The notes under the pieces were generated by a model. The model was not told the DNA's origin, did no database searches, and saw only the letters and a program-made list of their open reading frames with translations. From the NCBI GenBank assembly GCA_963746155.1, contig CAVVAB010000012.1, positions 434,001 through 498,000 of the forward strand: a stretch of 64,000 nt of DNA. The letters run 5' to 3'. This DNA comes from AC-32 sp963746155. GTDB lineage: Bacteria; Actinomycetota; Thermoleophilia; Gaiellales; Gaiellaceae. Every line of letters starts with the position of its first letter. The stretch's first letter is position 1. Made by a program: the position numbers and the translations under genes. Shown piece after piece: positions 53,954-63,062 of this stretch.

Positions 53954-54972
53954 GCGCGCCGCTCTTCGTCGCGGTCGACGGCGGCGGGTCGAAGACCGAC
54001 CTCGTGGTCGCCCGCGCGGACGGCGAGGTGCTCGGGCTCGCGCGCGGCCCGCGCAGCTCGCCGCAGCTGATCGGGCTCGACGACTCGCTGGCCGTGCTCG
54101 ACGACCTCCTGGCCGAGGCCGCGCGGCCGGCGCAGCTGAACTTCAGCGACGGATCGGTCGCGGAGCTTGCGCAGCTCCTGGTCGCCGGAGTCGACTTCCC
54201 GGCGGAGGAGGACGAGCTCCGCGAGGCCGTCGAGCGGCGTGGCTGGGCGAGGCGAACGTTGGTCGGCAACGACACGTTCGCGGTGCTCAGGGCGGGGACC
54301 GAGCGCGGCTGGGGAATTGCGGTCGTCTGCGGCGCGGGCATCAACTGCGTCGGCGTCGCGCCCGACGGGCGGCACGCGCGCTTCCCCGCCCTCGGCGCGA
54401 TCACGGGCGACTGGGGCGGCGGCTACGACATCGGCCTGGCGGCGGTGTCCGCGGCAGCGCGGAGCGAGGACGGCCGGGGGCCGAAGACGGCGCTCGAGCA
54501 GGCGGTCCCGGCGCACTTCGGCCTCTCGACCCCGCAGGAGCTGGCCGAGGGCATCCACCGCGGGACGGTCCCGATGCGGGGCATCGAGGAGCTGCCGCGG
54601 ACGGTCTTCTCGGCGGCCGCCCACGACGAGGTCGCAGCCGAGATCGTGGACAGGCTCGCCGCCGAGGTCGTCGCGCTGGCAAGCGTGGCGCTCGGGAGGC
54701 TCGAGCTCGAAGGGCAGCCGGTGGAGATCCTCCTCGGTGGCGGACTTCTCCAGGCGGGCGACGAGCGCCTGACCCGGGCGATCGAGGATGGCCTGCACGA
54801 GATCGACGCTCAGGCGATCGTGCGGATCGCGACCTCGCCGCCGATCGTCGGCGCCGCGCTCCTCGCGCTCGACCAGCTCGGCGCGGCGGCCGACGCCCAG
54901 GAGCGCCTGCGCCGCGAGCTCGGGGACGAGATCGAGCGCCTCGACGGGGAAAGGAGCGCGGGCGATGGCTGA
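53950..54972 (+). CDS. BadF/BcrA-type sugar kinase (N-acetylglucosamine kinase-like)
   Basis: 340 residues. The phosphate-1 motif FVAVDGGGSKTDLVVA and the adenosine motif EILLGGGLLQAGD lie either side of the catalytic region LVGNDTFAVLRAGTERGWGI and GAITGDWGGGYDIG. This pattern matches eukaryote-like/BadF N-acetylglucosamine kinases. It would phosphorylate the amino sugar liberated by, or fed to, the GH4 enzyme. The GTG start overlaps the GH4 stop. Confidence 0.83.
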   Translation: MSAPLFVAVDGGGSKTDLVVARADGEVLGLARGPRSSPQLIGLDDSLAVLDDLLAEAARPAQLNFSDGSVAELAQLLVAGVDFPAEEDELREAVERRGWARRTLVGNDTFAVLRAGTERGWGIAVVCGAGINCVGVAPDGRHARFPALGAITGDWGGGYDIGLAAVSAAARSEDGRGPKTALEQAVPAHFGLSTPQELAEGIHRGTVPMRGIEELPRTVFSAAAHDEVAAEIVDRLAAEVVALASVALGRLELEGQPVEILLGGGLLQAGDERLTRAIEDGLHEIDAQAIVRIATSPPIVGAALLALDQLGAAADAQERLRRELGDEIERLDGERSAGDG

Positions 54973-56043
54973 CGTGCGGTTCGAGCAGGCGACGAAGATC
55001 TACCCCGGCACGAGCGCTCCGGCGGTCGACCGGCTCGATCTCCACATCGAGGACGGCGAGTTCATGGTGCTGGTCGGGCCCTCGGGCTCGGGGAAGACAA
55101 CCGCGCTGCGGATGCTCGCCGGGCTCGAGGAGGTCGACGCGGGCGCGATCTACATCGGCGAGCGCGACGTCACGTACCTGCAACCGAAGAAGCGCGACGT
55201 CTCGATGGTCTTCCAGAACTACGCGCTCTACCCGTACCTGACCGTCGCGCAGAACATGGCGTTCCCGCTCAAGGTGAAGAAGGTGAAGAAGGCCGACCGA
55301 GACGCGCGCGTCCTCGAGGTTGCGCGGATGCTCGGGCTGGAGGAGTACCTCGAGCGCAAGCCGGGCCAGCTCTCGGGCGGCCAGCGCCAGCGCGTGGCGA
55401 TGGGTCGCGCGATCGTGCGCATGCCGAGTGTCTTCCTGATGGACGAGCCGCTCTCGAACCTGGACGCGAAGCTGCGGGTTCAGATGCGCGCGGACATCGC
55501 CGCGCTGCAGGCGGACTTCGGGATCACGACCGTCTACGTCACGCACGACCAGGCCGAGGCGATGACTCTCGGCCAGCGGGTCGCGGCGCTGCAGGACGGA
55601 AGGCTTCAGCAATGCGGCCCTCCGCAGGAGCTCTACGACCGGCCCGCCAACGTGTTCGTGGCCGGGTTCATCGGCTCGCCGGCGATGAACCTCTGCACGC
55701 TCCCGCTGGGCGCTAACGGAACCGTCGTGCTCGGGACCGAGAAGGTTCCGCTGCCCGACGGGCGCCTCGAACGGGAGGGCGGAACTCGTCGTCGGCTTCC
55801 GCCCCGAGTCGCTCGAGCTCGCCGCGGAGGGGCTCGCCGCGGAGGTCGAGGTCGTCGAGGTCGTCGGCGCCGACGCGCACGTGTTCTGCGTCGCGAGAGG
55901 TGGGGAACGAGGAGGTCAAGCTCGTGGCCCGCACCGACACGCGCCACGCGCCTCGCCGGGGAGAGCGGGTCGCGCTGCAGCCGCGGCCGGCAGAGGCGCA
56001 TGTGTTCGACGCGGCCACCGGAGAGCGGCTCGAAGGACCATGA
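54965..56043 (+). CDS. MsmX/UgpC-type ABC ATPase (two +1 indels in C-terminal part)
   Basis: About 358 residues. NBD: Walker A GPSGSGKTT, signature QLSGGQRQRVAMGRA, Walker B VFLMDEPLSNLDAKL, switch YVTHDQAEAM. The C-terminal TOBE regulatory domain is disrupted by apparent extra bases near 55777 and 55900; restored, it reads VVGFRPESLEL and ends TGERLEGP. It overlaps the kinase by 8 bp and ends in an ATGA overlap with the SIS gene. It energises the permeases at 50794 and 51786. Confidence 0.9.
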
Positions 56044-57099
56044 CACTGGCCGAGCAGGGCGCGAACTTTCTCGCCGAGATCCACGAGCAGCCGGCCGCGC
56101 TTGCGCGTCTGCTCGAGCACCGGGCCGAGTTCCGCGCTGTCGCGCGGGCCTGCGTCGAGCGTGCGCCGGTGGCCGTGCGGCTCGTGGGGCACGGTTCCTC
56201 GGACGCGGCCGCCGCCTACGGCGTCTACGCCTTCGGCCTTCTACCCGGCTGGACGGCCATGCGCGACTCGATCTCGCTGACCGCCTACTACGGCGCGCAG
56301 CTCGACTTCTCGCGCTCGGTCGTCGTCGCTCTCTCGCAGTCGGGGAGCACGCCGGACGTGGTCTCGTATGTCGAGCGGGCACGCAAGCGCGGCGCGCTCA
56401 CGGTCGCCGTGACGAACGAGCCGGAGTCCGAGCTCGCCTCGGCGGCGGAGGCGACGCTGCCCCTCGCCGCTGGAGACGAGCGCTCGGTCGCCGCGACGAA
56501 GACGTTCTTCAACGAGCTCGGCGCGCTCGTGCTGCTCGCAGGCGCTGCAGCCGGGCGCGAGGACGAGGTGGTCGAGGGGCTGAAGCGGGTGTGCGAGCTC
56601 GTCGCCGGGGAGATCCCGCGGCTCGAGCAGGACGGTCGGCCCGGTCGCGACCGCCTTCGCCTACGTGGGCCGCATGTACGTGATCGGGCGCGGGATCGAG
56701 TTCTCGACCGCGCGAGAGATCGCGTTGAAGCTGACCGAGACCTGCCGCGTCGCAGCCGAGCCGCTCACGTCGACCGGCCTCTCGCACGGTCCGATCGCCG
56801 CGCTCGACTCCATGTTCCCGGTATGGACGATCGGCTCCCGCGACGAGAGCCTGCCCGCGCTGGTGGAAGCCGCGGCGCGCGTGCGCGAGGCGGGCGCGAC
56901 GATCGTCGCGAGCGGCAGCGCGGCCGAAGAGATCGAGGGCGCGGCCTGGCGGCTGCCCGTGCCCGAGGCGCCGATGCCGCTGCTGTCGCCGTTCCTCTCG
57001 GTCGTTCCCGGCCAGCTGTTCGCGGGCGCACTCGCACGCGCGAAGGGCCTCGACCCTGACCGGCCCGAGCGGCTGACGAAGGTGACGCGGGCTCGCTAG
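56040..57099 (+). CDS. SIS-domain sugar isomerase/deaminase (AgaS/GlmS-C like), one +1 indel
   Basis: About 352 residues with two SIS domains. Motifs are VRLVGHGSSDAAAAYGVYAF, VVALSQSGSTPDVVSYVERA and the second-domain region LTETCRVAAEPLTSTGLSHGPIAAL. An extra base near 56632 breaks the middle. This is the family of glucosamine-6-phosphate deaminase/isomerase-type proteins. In this operon it should convert a glucosamine-6-phosphate-like intermediate to fructose-6-phosphate. Confidence 0.85.
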
Positions 57100-57103
57100 G
57101 GCG

Positions 57104-57600
57104 CTACCAGCCGAGGTCGTGCGGCCGCGAGGGGACGAGCGTCTCCTCCGCCTCGGACTCGATGAGCACCGGAGGGATCACCTTCGAGCCGTGGACCTCC
57201 TGGGCTGCGGTGCGCAGGTTCGACATCACCTCGCGCAGGTTGAGCTCCATCGTGTGGCGCTCGCGCTCCTTGCGCTCGACGTCCTTGCGGAGCTGCTCGT
57301 TCGTCTGCAGCGCCTGCTGAAGCCGCGCCTCGAGCTCCTGGCGGCGCGTCTTCTCGGCGTGCGCGGTGGCCTCGATGCTCGCGGTGAACCTCCCGAGCTC
57401 CCGCTCGGCGGTCGCGCGCGCTTCTTCGCGTGCCCGAGCTCGGTGCGGAGCTCTTCCGCCCTGGTGTCGGCCTTGTTGCGCCGGTCGGTCTCACGGCTCA
57501 GCTCCTCCTGGGTTCGGACCAGCGTCTTCGCCAGCGAATCCACCTCGGTCGCGAGGAGGGCGAGCTGTCCTGCAATGTGTCGGTCGTCCATGGAATGCAT
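57104..57600 (-). CDS. Coiled-coil protein of unknown function (one +1 indel)
   Basis: About 165 residues, almost entirely heptad-like and highly charged: LALLATEVDSLAKTLVRTQEE, then (after the frame break near 57428) AERELGRFTASIEATAHAEK and KDVERKERERHTMELNL. The C-terminal tail reads PVLIESEAEETLVPSRPHDLGW. The start is ATG 57600 or ATG 57591. No membrane segment is present. A scaffolding role is possible. Confidence 0.6.
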
Positions 57601-57680
57601 GCACTTCTACGCCTGTTCCCGGACCCCTCCCATCGAAAGCATCGCGATATGCTCGCCCGTCCCGAGGCAAAGGAGACGCC

Positions 57681-57959
57681 GTGTACGCAAGTGTCCGACG
57701 CTACGAGGGAAATACGGGGCTCGCGGAACAGCTGAACAGCCGGGCGGACGAGGTTCGGTCCGTGGTCGGCGACATTCCCGGCTTCCGCGCCTACTACCTG
57801 GTCGCTGCCGGCGGAGACACCGTCAGCATCAGCGTCTTCGACGAAGAGTCGGGTGCGCAGCAGTCGAACGAGGCCGCAGCAGCCTGGCTGAAGGAGAACG
57901 TCCCGAACCTGCCGGCTCCGCCCGCGGTTTCCGCGGGTGAGGTGCTGCTCTCGTTCTGA
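57681..57959 (+). CDS. Small ABM-like protein
   Basis: 92 residues from the GTG at 57681, preceded by AAAGGAGA. It has the dimeric alpha/beta-barrel pattern: VYASVRRYEGNTGLAEQL, PGFRAYYLVAAGGDTVSISVF and a C-terminal helix SNEAAAAWLKENVP. Function is unknown; it may be a stress-type monooxygenase-like fold. Confidence 0.7.
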   Translation: MYASVRRYEGNTGLAEQLNSRADEVRSVVGDIPGFRAYYLVAAGGDTVSISVFDEESGAQQSNEAAAAWLKENVPNLPAPPAVSAGEVLLSF

Positions 57960-58720
57960 CGCTTCCGAGCAGCGGGCTCCGAGCAGCTTCAGCGCAGGCC
58001 GTCGCGGCGCCCGGCGAGATCGAGCGGAACGTCGCGACGGCCTCGCGCCTGATCGGCGAGGCGAGCGCCCGCGGGGCTGCGGTCGTGGTCTTCCCCGAGC
58101 TGTTTCTCTGCTGCTACGACCTCTCGCTGCTGCGTGCGGAGCCCGGCCGGTGCGACATGAGCGCCGACGACGCGCGCCTCGACCCGGTTCGGGACGCGTG
58201 CCGCGACGGCTCGATCGCCGCCGTCGTCAGCGGCTCGATCCACGACGACGAGGGTCGCACGATCTCTGCGCTCGTCGTCGGCCGCGACGGGGAGACGCTC
58301 GCGCGGTACGACAAGCAGCACATCGACGAAGACGAGCGCGACCTGTTCCGGCCCGGCCGCGAGGGCCGCGCCTTCGAGCTCGACGGCTGGAGGCTCGCGC
58401 TCGGCATCTGCTACGACGCGACGTTCCCCGAGCACGCGCGAGCGGCCGCGCTCGACGGCGCCCACGCGTACCTGTGCCCGAGCTCGCACACCGAGCGCTC
58501 GGTCGTCCACGAGGCGCGCGCACGCGACAACACGATGTACGTCGTCCTTTCAAACCATCTGGGCGAGGCCGACGGCCGGCGCCTCTGCGGCCACAGCTCG
58601 ATCTACGGGCCTGCGGGAGACCTGCTCGCCGACGCCGGCCCGAGCGACGAGGGCCTCGCGGTCGCCGACTTCGACCCGCAGGTGCTCGCGGGGCTACTCG
58701 CGAGCGAGCAGACGGGTTAG
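57956..58720 (+). CDS. Carbon-nitrogen hydrolase (nitrilase superfamily)
   Basis: About 254 residues. The Glu-Lys-Cys triad is visible: VVVFPELFLCCYD (Glu), RYDKQHIDEDERD (Lys) and LALGICYDATFPE (Cys). It would hydrolyse an amide or nitrile. There is no ATG/GTG/TTG at the expected start. CTG at 57956, overlapping the previous stop, is in frame; otherwise the first base of ATG is an error. The 3' end overlaps the convergent monooxygenase gene by 27 bp. Confidence 0.8.
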   Translation: MTLPSSGLRAASAQAVAAPGEIERNVATASRLIGEASARGAAVVVFPELFLCCYDLSLLRAEPGRCDMSADDARLDPVRDACRDGSIAAVVSGSIHDDEGRTISALVVGRDGETLARYDKQHIDEDERDLFRPGREGRAFELDGWRLALGICYDATFPEHARAAALDGAHAYLCPSSHTERSVVHEARARDNTMYVVLSNHLGEADGRRLCGHSSIYGPAGDLLADAGPSDEGLAVADFDPQVLAGLLASEQTG

Positions 58721-60235
58721 CGCGTTCGTCAACGCGCCTTCGTCGGGCGCGTCGTCCGAGCGCCAGCCGACGAAGCCGTCCGGGCGGACGAGCACCGCGC
58801 CCGGCCCGTAGACCTCCGCGAATCCGGGCTCCTGGATCAGCTGCGTCTCGACGAGTCCCTGGGCCGCGCGCTGCCAGCCCTCGTCGGCCGTGACGAGCAC
58901 GAACCTCCGCCCGAAGAGGTCGATCGTCGAGCCGCTCTCGAGTGCCACGTGCGGCGCGCGGACGCCGGGAACCGCGGCCGGCTTGCGCGGGTCGACGAAC
59001 AGGCCGTCGTCGCCGCCGTCTTCCGAGACGACCGCGTCCGACCGGTAGCGGTAGCCGAGGTCGATCGCCGCGTCGTCGGCCATCGGGTGCAGGTTCTCCT
59101 TGCCGAGCTCGGGCGCGAGCCGCATCACGTAGCGCGCGTATGCCTGCTCGACGATCGCCTCCGCGATCGGCCGCCGCTCGGGGTCGTAGGAGGAGAGCAG
59201 TCCGGGCCCCGCGTCGCCGCGCACGACGTACGCGAGCTTCCAGGCCAGGTTGTGCGCGTCCTGGACGCCGATGTTCCCGCCGTAGCCTCCGGTCGGCGGC
59301 ATGACGTGGCCCGAGTCGCCGGCGAGGAAGATCCTGCCCGCCTGGAACCTCTCGGCCCACTCGGCGCTCGCGTTCCAGCGCTGCACGTTCTCGACGTCGA
59401 CCTCGATCTCCGGATCGCCGAGCGCCTCGCGCACGAACTCGACGCACTTGGCATCGCCCGTGTCGCCCCAGAGGTCGGCCGACAGCTCGCCGTGCTCGTC
59501 GATCGCCTTGTTGACGACGAGAAAGCCCGCGTCGCCGGCGAGCGAGAAGCGGAAGAACCCCTGCAGCCGCGGGCCGAAGACGTAGATCACGCTCAGGTTC
59601 CGCCCGCGCAGCAGCGGCTTCACGTTCGCCCGGAAGTAGATCGTGATGCTGTTCGAGAAGCTTCCGTGGCCGTGCAGCGGGATCCCGAGGCGCTCCCGGA
59701 TCGGGCTGTGCGCGCCGTCCGCGGCGACGAGGTACCGCGCGCGGATCGTCTCCTCCTCGCCGCTGTCGCGGTGCCTGACCGTCGCGTTCACGCCGTCGCC
59801 GTCCTCCTCGACCGACACGGTCTCGCACGAGTACCGGACATCCGCGCCGAGCTCTTCGGCTCGACGGCGCAGGATCGGCTCGAGCCCGATCTGGGTGACG
59901 AACAGGCGCGGGGAAGGGCTCAGCTCCTCGACGCCCTCGTTGACGGTGCGGAAGAACCACTCGACCTCATCGCCGGCGAGGCTCTCGACGGACATGACCG
60001 CGCCGTTCTGCTCGAACTCGAGGGCCGAGGCCGTGAGGATCTCCTCCTCGAGGCCGACGCTTCGCCACAGCTCGACCGTGCGCTGGAAGAAGAGCGCCGC
60101 GCGCGGGTGGATCGCCGGCCCCGGGTGCCGCTCCACGACGACCGGCGAGATCCCGTTGTCCGCGAGGAAGAGCGCGGTCGAGAGCCCGACCAGACTTCCG
60201 CCGACGATGAGGACCGGGACTTCGCGATCCATCAC
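58694..60235 (-). CDS. FAD-dependent aromatic monooxygenase (PheA/TfdB type)
   Basis: 513 residues. The FAD-binding motif is LIVGGSLVGLSTALFLADNG, the DG motif is VAADGAHSPIRERLG and the GD motif is FLAGDSGHVMPPTGGYGGN then GVQDAHNLAWKL. The C-terminal thioredoxin-like domain is present. Length and motifs fit flavin hydroxylases of phenols or polyketides. The ATG at 60235 is clear. The substrate is unknown. Confidence 0.9.
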   Translation of the reverse strand: MMDREVPVLIVGGSLVGLSTALFLADNGISPVVVERHPGPAIHPRAALFFQRTVELWRSVGLEEEILTASALEFEQNGAVMSVESLAGDEVEWFFRTVNEGVEELSPSPRLFVTQIGLEPILRRRAEELGADVRYSCETVSVEEDGDGVNATVRHRDSGEEETIRARYLVAADGAHSPIRERLGIPLHGHGSFSNSITIYFRANVKPLLRGRNLSVIYVFGPRLQGFFRFSLAGDAGFLVVNKAIDEHGELSADLWGDTGDAKCVEFVREALGDPEIEVDVENVQRWNASAEWAERFQAGRIFLAGDSGHVMPPTGGYGGNIGVQDAHNLAWKLAYVVRGDAGPGLLSSYDPERRPIAEAIVEQAYARYVMRLAPELGKENLHPMADDAAIDLGYRYRSDAVVSEDGGDDGLFVDPRKPAAVPGVRAPHVALESGSTIDLFGRRFVLVTADEGWQRAAQGLVETQLIQEPGFAEVYGPGAVLVRPDGFVGWRSDDAPDEGALTNALTRLLARE

Positions 60236-60313
60236 GGTGCGATCTTGACATCGAACCGCCGAGAGGTCTTAGATAGCCCGCCCCCACTGCTGGCCTGGAC
60301 AGGAGGACGAGAG

Positions 60314-61915
60314 ATGCCCGAGACGGCTGCCCCAGATGTTGCGGTTCCGGCCGGAGACGACGCGCGGCTAGAGAACCTCGGCTACAAGCCGCAGCTCAAC
60401 CGCGTTCTCGGCTTCTTCGAGAACTTCGCCGTCGGGTTCACGTACCTGTCGCCGATGGTCGGCATCTACTCCCTCTTCATCCTCGGAGTCGCCCTCGCGG
60501 GCCCCGCGTACATCTGGCTGACGTTCATCCCGCTGATCGGGATGTTCTTCGTCGCGCTCGTGTTCGGCGAGTTCGCGAGCCACTACCCGGTCGCGGGCGC
60601 GCTCTACCAGTACAGCAAGTTCTCGGTCGGGCCGGCCTACGGCTGGTTCGTCGGCTGGTTCTACGGGATCGCGCTGCTGGTCACCGTGGCTGCCGTCGAC
60701 ACCGGGTCGGTCGGGTACATCTCCGCGCTCTTCCACAACTGGTTCGGCGCGGACTGGGATCCGACGAACCACACGACGGTCCTGCTGATCACGCTCGTCC
60801 TGCTCGCGATTCAGACGACGCTGAACATCACGGGAACCAAGGTGATGGGCTGGGTGGCGAAGTTCGGCGTCGGCGTCGAGATCCTCGGGACGCTCGGCAT
60901 CGCGATCATCCTCGCGATCCACGGGTTCCACCACAGCCTCGGCTTCCTGTTCTCGACACAGGGCGCCACGCACGCATCGACGAACGTCTACGGCGTCGGG
61001 TTCGGAGGGAGCTGGCTCTCGGCCGCGCTGATCGCAGTCCTCGCGCCCGTCTACATCTTCTACGGCTTCGAGTCCTGCGGAGACATCGCCGAGGAGACGA
61101 AGGACGCGGGCACGAAGATCCCGAAGGCGATGCGCTGGGCGCTGATCTGGGGAGGCATCGGGTCGCTGATCCTGACCGCCGCGCTGCTGCTCGCGATGCC
61201 GAAGCACGACCCGATCAAGGCCACCTTCGACGGCGGCGGCGTCCCCGCGATTCTCGCCCAGCTCTCGAGCGGGATGCAGGACTTCCTGCTCGTGCTGATC
61301 ATCTTCGCGTTCTTCTCCTGCGGGAGCGCGGTCCAGGGCGCGGGCAGCCGTCTGGCGTTCTCGTTCGGCCGCGACGGCGCTCTCCCCGGCTCGGGTTGGC
61401 TCTCGAGGGTGAACTCGAGATTCAAGACGCCGGTCAACGCGCTGATCACCGGTGCGCTCGTCTCGGTGGTGTTCGTGTTCCTCGTCTACTACCAGCCGTC
61501 CAAGAACGTGGATCTCTGGTTCATCACGTACCCGGCGAACACCACGGCCCTCTACTCGCTCGTCTCGTTCGGCGTCAGTGGGATCTACCTGTCGTTCCTG
61601 CTCGCCGTGATCGCGGCGATCATCGCGCGAACGCGAGGCTGGGTGCCCGAGGGAGCCTTCAAGCTCGGGAAATGGGGCTGGACGGTGACGATCATCGCCG
61701 CGGCCTACCTCGGGCTGATGCTGCTGAACGTCGTCGTGCCGACCGGCCTCTCGAGCGGGCGTGCGCTCTTCAACCTCGACTGGATCACGCTGCTGGTCAT
61801 GGTCATCATCGCCGTGGTGGGCGCGATCTACTTCCTGATCGCGCGGCCCGACCGCAAGCTGAGCGAGCACGTGCACGACACGCTCGAGCCGACGGGGGCG
61901 GAGCGCCACGGCTGA
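60314..61915 (+). CDS. APC-superfamily amino acid permease
   Basis: 533 residues with about 12 hydrophobic helices. The N-terminal GFFENFAVGFTYLSPMVGIY and the conserved FGEFASHYPVAGALYQYSKF are those of the amino acid-polyamine-organocation family. AGGAGG lies 8 bases before the ATG at 60314. The long C-terminal loops are ordinary. Substrates are likely amino acids or amines. Confidence 0.9.
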   Translation: MPETAAPDVAVPAGDDARLENLGYKPQLNRVLGFFENFAVGFTYLSPMVGIYSLFILGVALAGPAYIWLTFIPLIGMFFVALVFGEFASHYPVAGALYQYSKFSVGPAYGWFVGWFYGIALLVTVAAVDTGSVGYISALFHNWFGADWDPTNHTTVLLITLVLLAIQTTLNITGTKVMGWVAKFGVGVEILGTLGIAIILAIHGFHHSLGFLFSTQGATHASTNVYGVGFGGSWLSAALIAVLAPVYIFYGFESCGDIAEETKDAGTKIPKAMRWALIWGGIGSLILTAALLLAMPKHDPIKATFDGGGVPAILAQLSSGMQDFLLVLIIFAFFSCGSAVQGAGSRLAFSFGRDGALPGSGWLSRVNSRFKTPVNALITGALVSVVFVFLVYYQPSKNVDLWFITYPANTTALYSLVSFGVSGIYLSFLLAVIAAIIARTRGWVPEGAFKLGKWGWTVTIIAAAYLGLMLLNVVVPTGLSSGRALFNLDWITLLVMVIIAVVGAIYFLIARPDRKLSEHVHDTLEPTGAERHG

Positions 61916-62325
61916 CCTTCCGCTCACGGGTGGCTGCGTCTGCGGCGGCGTTCGCTATGAGGTGACCGAGCCGCTCGTCTCGGCGAGCTACTGCCACTGC
62001 ACGCGCTGCCAGCGCCGGACCGGGACGGGCAGCTCGGCGAATGCGCGGACCGTGCCCGGCTCGCTGCGGATCGTCGCGGGCGAGGAGCTGGTGCGAACCT
62101 GGGAGCCGCCCGACGGCGCTCCCAAGGTCCTTCTGCTCGGCATGCGGGTCGGCGCTCTGGAGCCGAAGCCCGGACGACCCCGACCTGCTCAGCGTCCGGC
62201 TGGGAACGCTCGACGAGGACCCGGGCATCAGGCCGAGCTACCGCCAGTTCGTCGCGTACGCCGCGCCCTGGGAGCCGATCCCGGACGACGGGCTGCCGCG
62301 CTATCCGGAACGGGTGCCTGCCTAG
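61908..62325 (+). CDS. GFA-family (Mss4-like) zinc protein, one +1 indel and non-canonical start
   Basis: About 138 residues. Zinc motifs are GGCVCGGVRYEV, YCHCTRCQRRTGT and, after an extra base near 62134, FCSACGSALWSR. This is the glutathione-dependent formaldehyde-activating (GFA)/CENP-V pattern. The start is unclear: only ACG at 61908 (ACGGCTGAC, one base from ATGGCTGAC) fits in frame before the first motif. GTG 61962 would lose a motif. The stop overlaps the convergent HxlR gene by 4 bp. Confidence 0.7.
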
Positions 62326-62948
62326 GCAGGAACCGCTTCAGCCTCGACCGGGGTCGGCGCGACGGAGACGAGCTGCTCGAGGAGCGCGCGGTCGCCCGTG
62401 ACCTTGACGTGGTCGAGGCTCTGGTCGACGAACATGTAGTAGATGCACTTCGGCTGGCCCTCGACGACGACGTCCGGATCCTCGATGGGGCCGGCCTGAG
62501 CCTCGCCGTCCACGATCGACGAGACCTCGTCGCCGATCCGGAACTCGAAGCGGCCGGGCGGCGCGAGAGGCGCGAGGACCGTCTCGAGCGCGTTCTCGAG
62601 CCAGCCCGGAAAGAGCTCCTCCGCGTCGCGCGGCGGCCCGAGCGAGCGCGCGCCCCAGAGAGCGAGCTCGCGGACGACCGGGCGCAGGGCCTGCCCGTAC
62701 TCGGTCAGCTCGTAGACGCGCGAGGCCGCGGGGGGCGGAAGCGTCCGCTTCGCGACGATCCCGTGCGCCTCGAGGTCGCGCAGCCGCGACGCGAGGATGT
62801 TGGTGCCGATCCCGGGGAGGCGGTCGGTGAGATCCGTGTAGCGCTTCGGGCCGTGCATCAGCTCGAGCACGACGAGTAGGCTCCACCGCTCGCCGACGAG
62901 GCCGAGGGCGTGAGAGACGGGGCAGTACTGGTCGTAGCGCTTGCGCAT
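62322..62948 (-). CDS. HxlR-type regulator fused to SCP2 sterol-carrier domain
   Basis: 208 residues. The HxlR winged helix (about 5-100) has CPVSHALGLVGERWSLLVVLEL, LPGIGTNILASRLRDLEAHG and YELTEYGQAL. The C-terminal domain (about 120-200; FRIGDEVSSIVDGEAQAG then KVTGDRALLEQL) is SCP2-like and may bind a hydrophobic ligand. It probably represses the divergent exporter; paired operators lie in the 62949-63062 gap. The Cys in QYCPVSHA is in the place of a redox-sensing Cys of the family. Confidence 0.85.
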   Translation of the reverse strand: MRKRYDQYCPVSHALGLVGERWSLLVVLELMHGPKRYTDLTDRLPGIGTNILASRLRDLEAHGIVAKRTLPPPAASRVYELTEYGQALRPVVRELALWGARSLGPPRDAEELFPGWLENALETVLAPLAPPGRFEFRIGDEVSSIVDGEAQAGPIEDPDVVVEGQPKCIYYMFVDQSLDHVKVTGDRALLEQLVSVAPTPVEAEAVPA

Positions 62949-62969
62949 GCTTGCGATTGTAGCGCGTCT

Positions 62970-63007
62970 ACTTGTCGATGTGAAGGGAACACTTGCAAAA
63001 CAAAAGT
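62970..63007. promoter_or_regulatory. Tandem HxlR-type operator
   Basis: ACTT-N9-AAGG at 62970-62986 and ACTT-N9-AAGT at 62991-63007 have the same half-site spacing and are 21 bp (two helical turns) apart. They lie between the divergent HxlR-SCP2 and MFS genes. HxlR-family operators are commonly paired inverted repeats with T/A-rich half sites. Confidence 0.55.
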
Positions 63008-63062
63008 AAGTTCTGCTAGTGTGGCAGCCTTCGGAAGCGAACGACGGAAGGAAGTGGTGTAG

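Noticed and set aside
58949..61915. A 988-codon frame running into the amino-acid permease
   Set aside because: The first part is antisense to the FAD monooxygenase and has no homology; the real permease starts at the ATG at 60314, which has its own ribosome-binding site.
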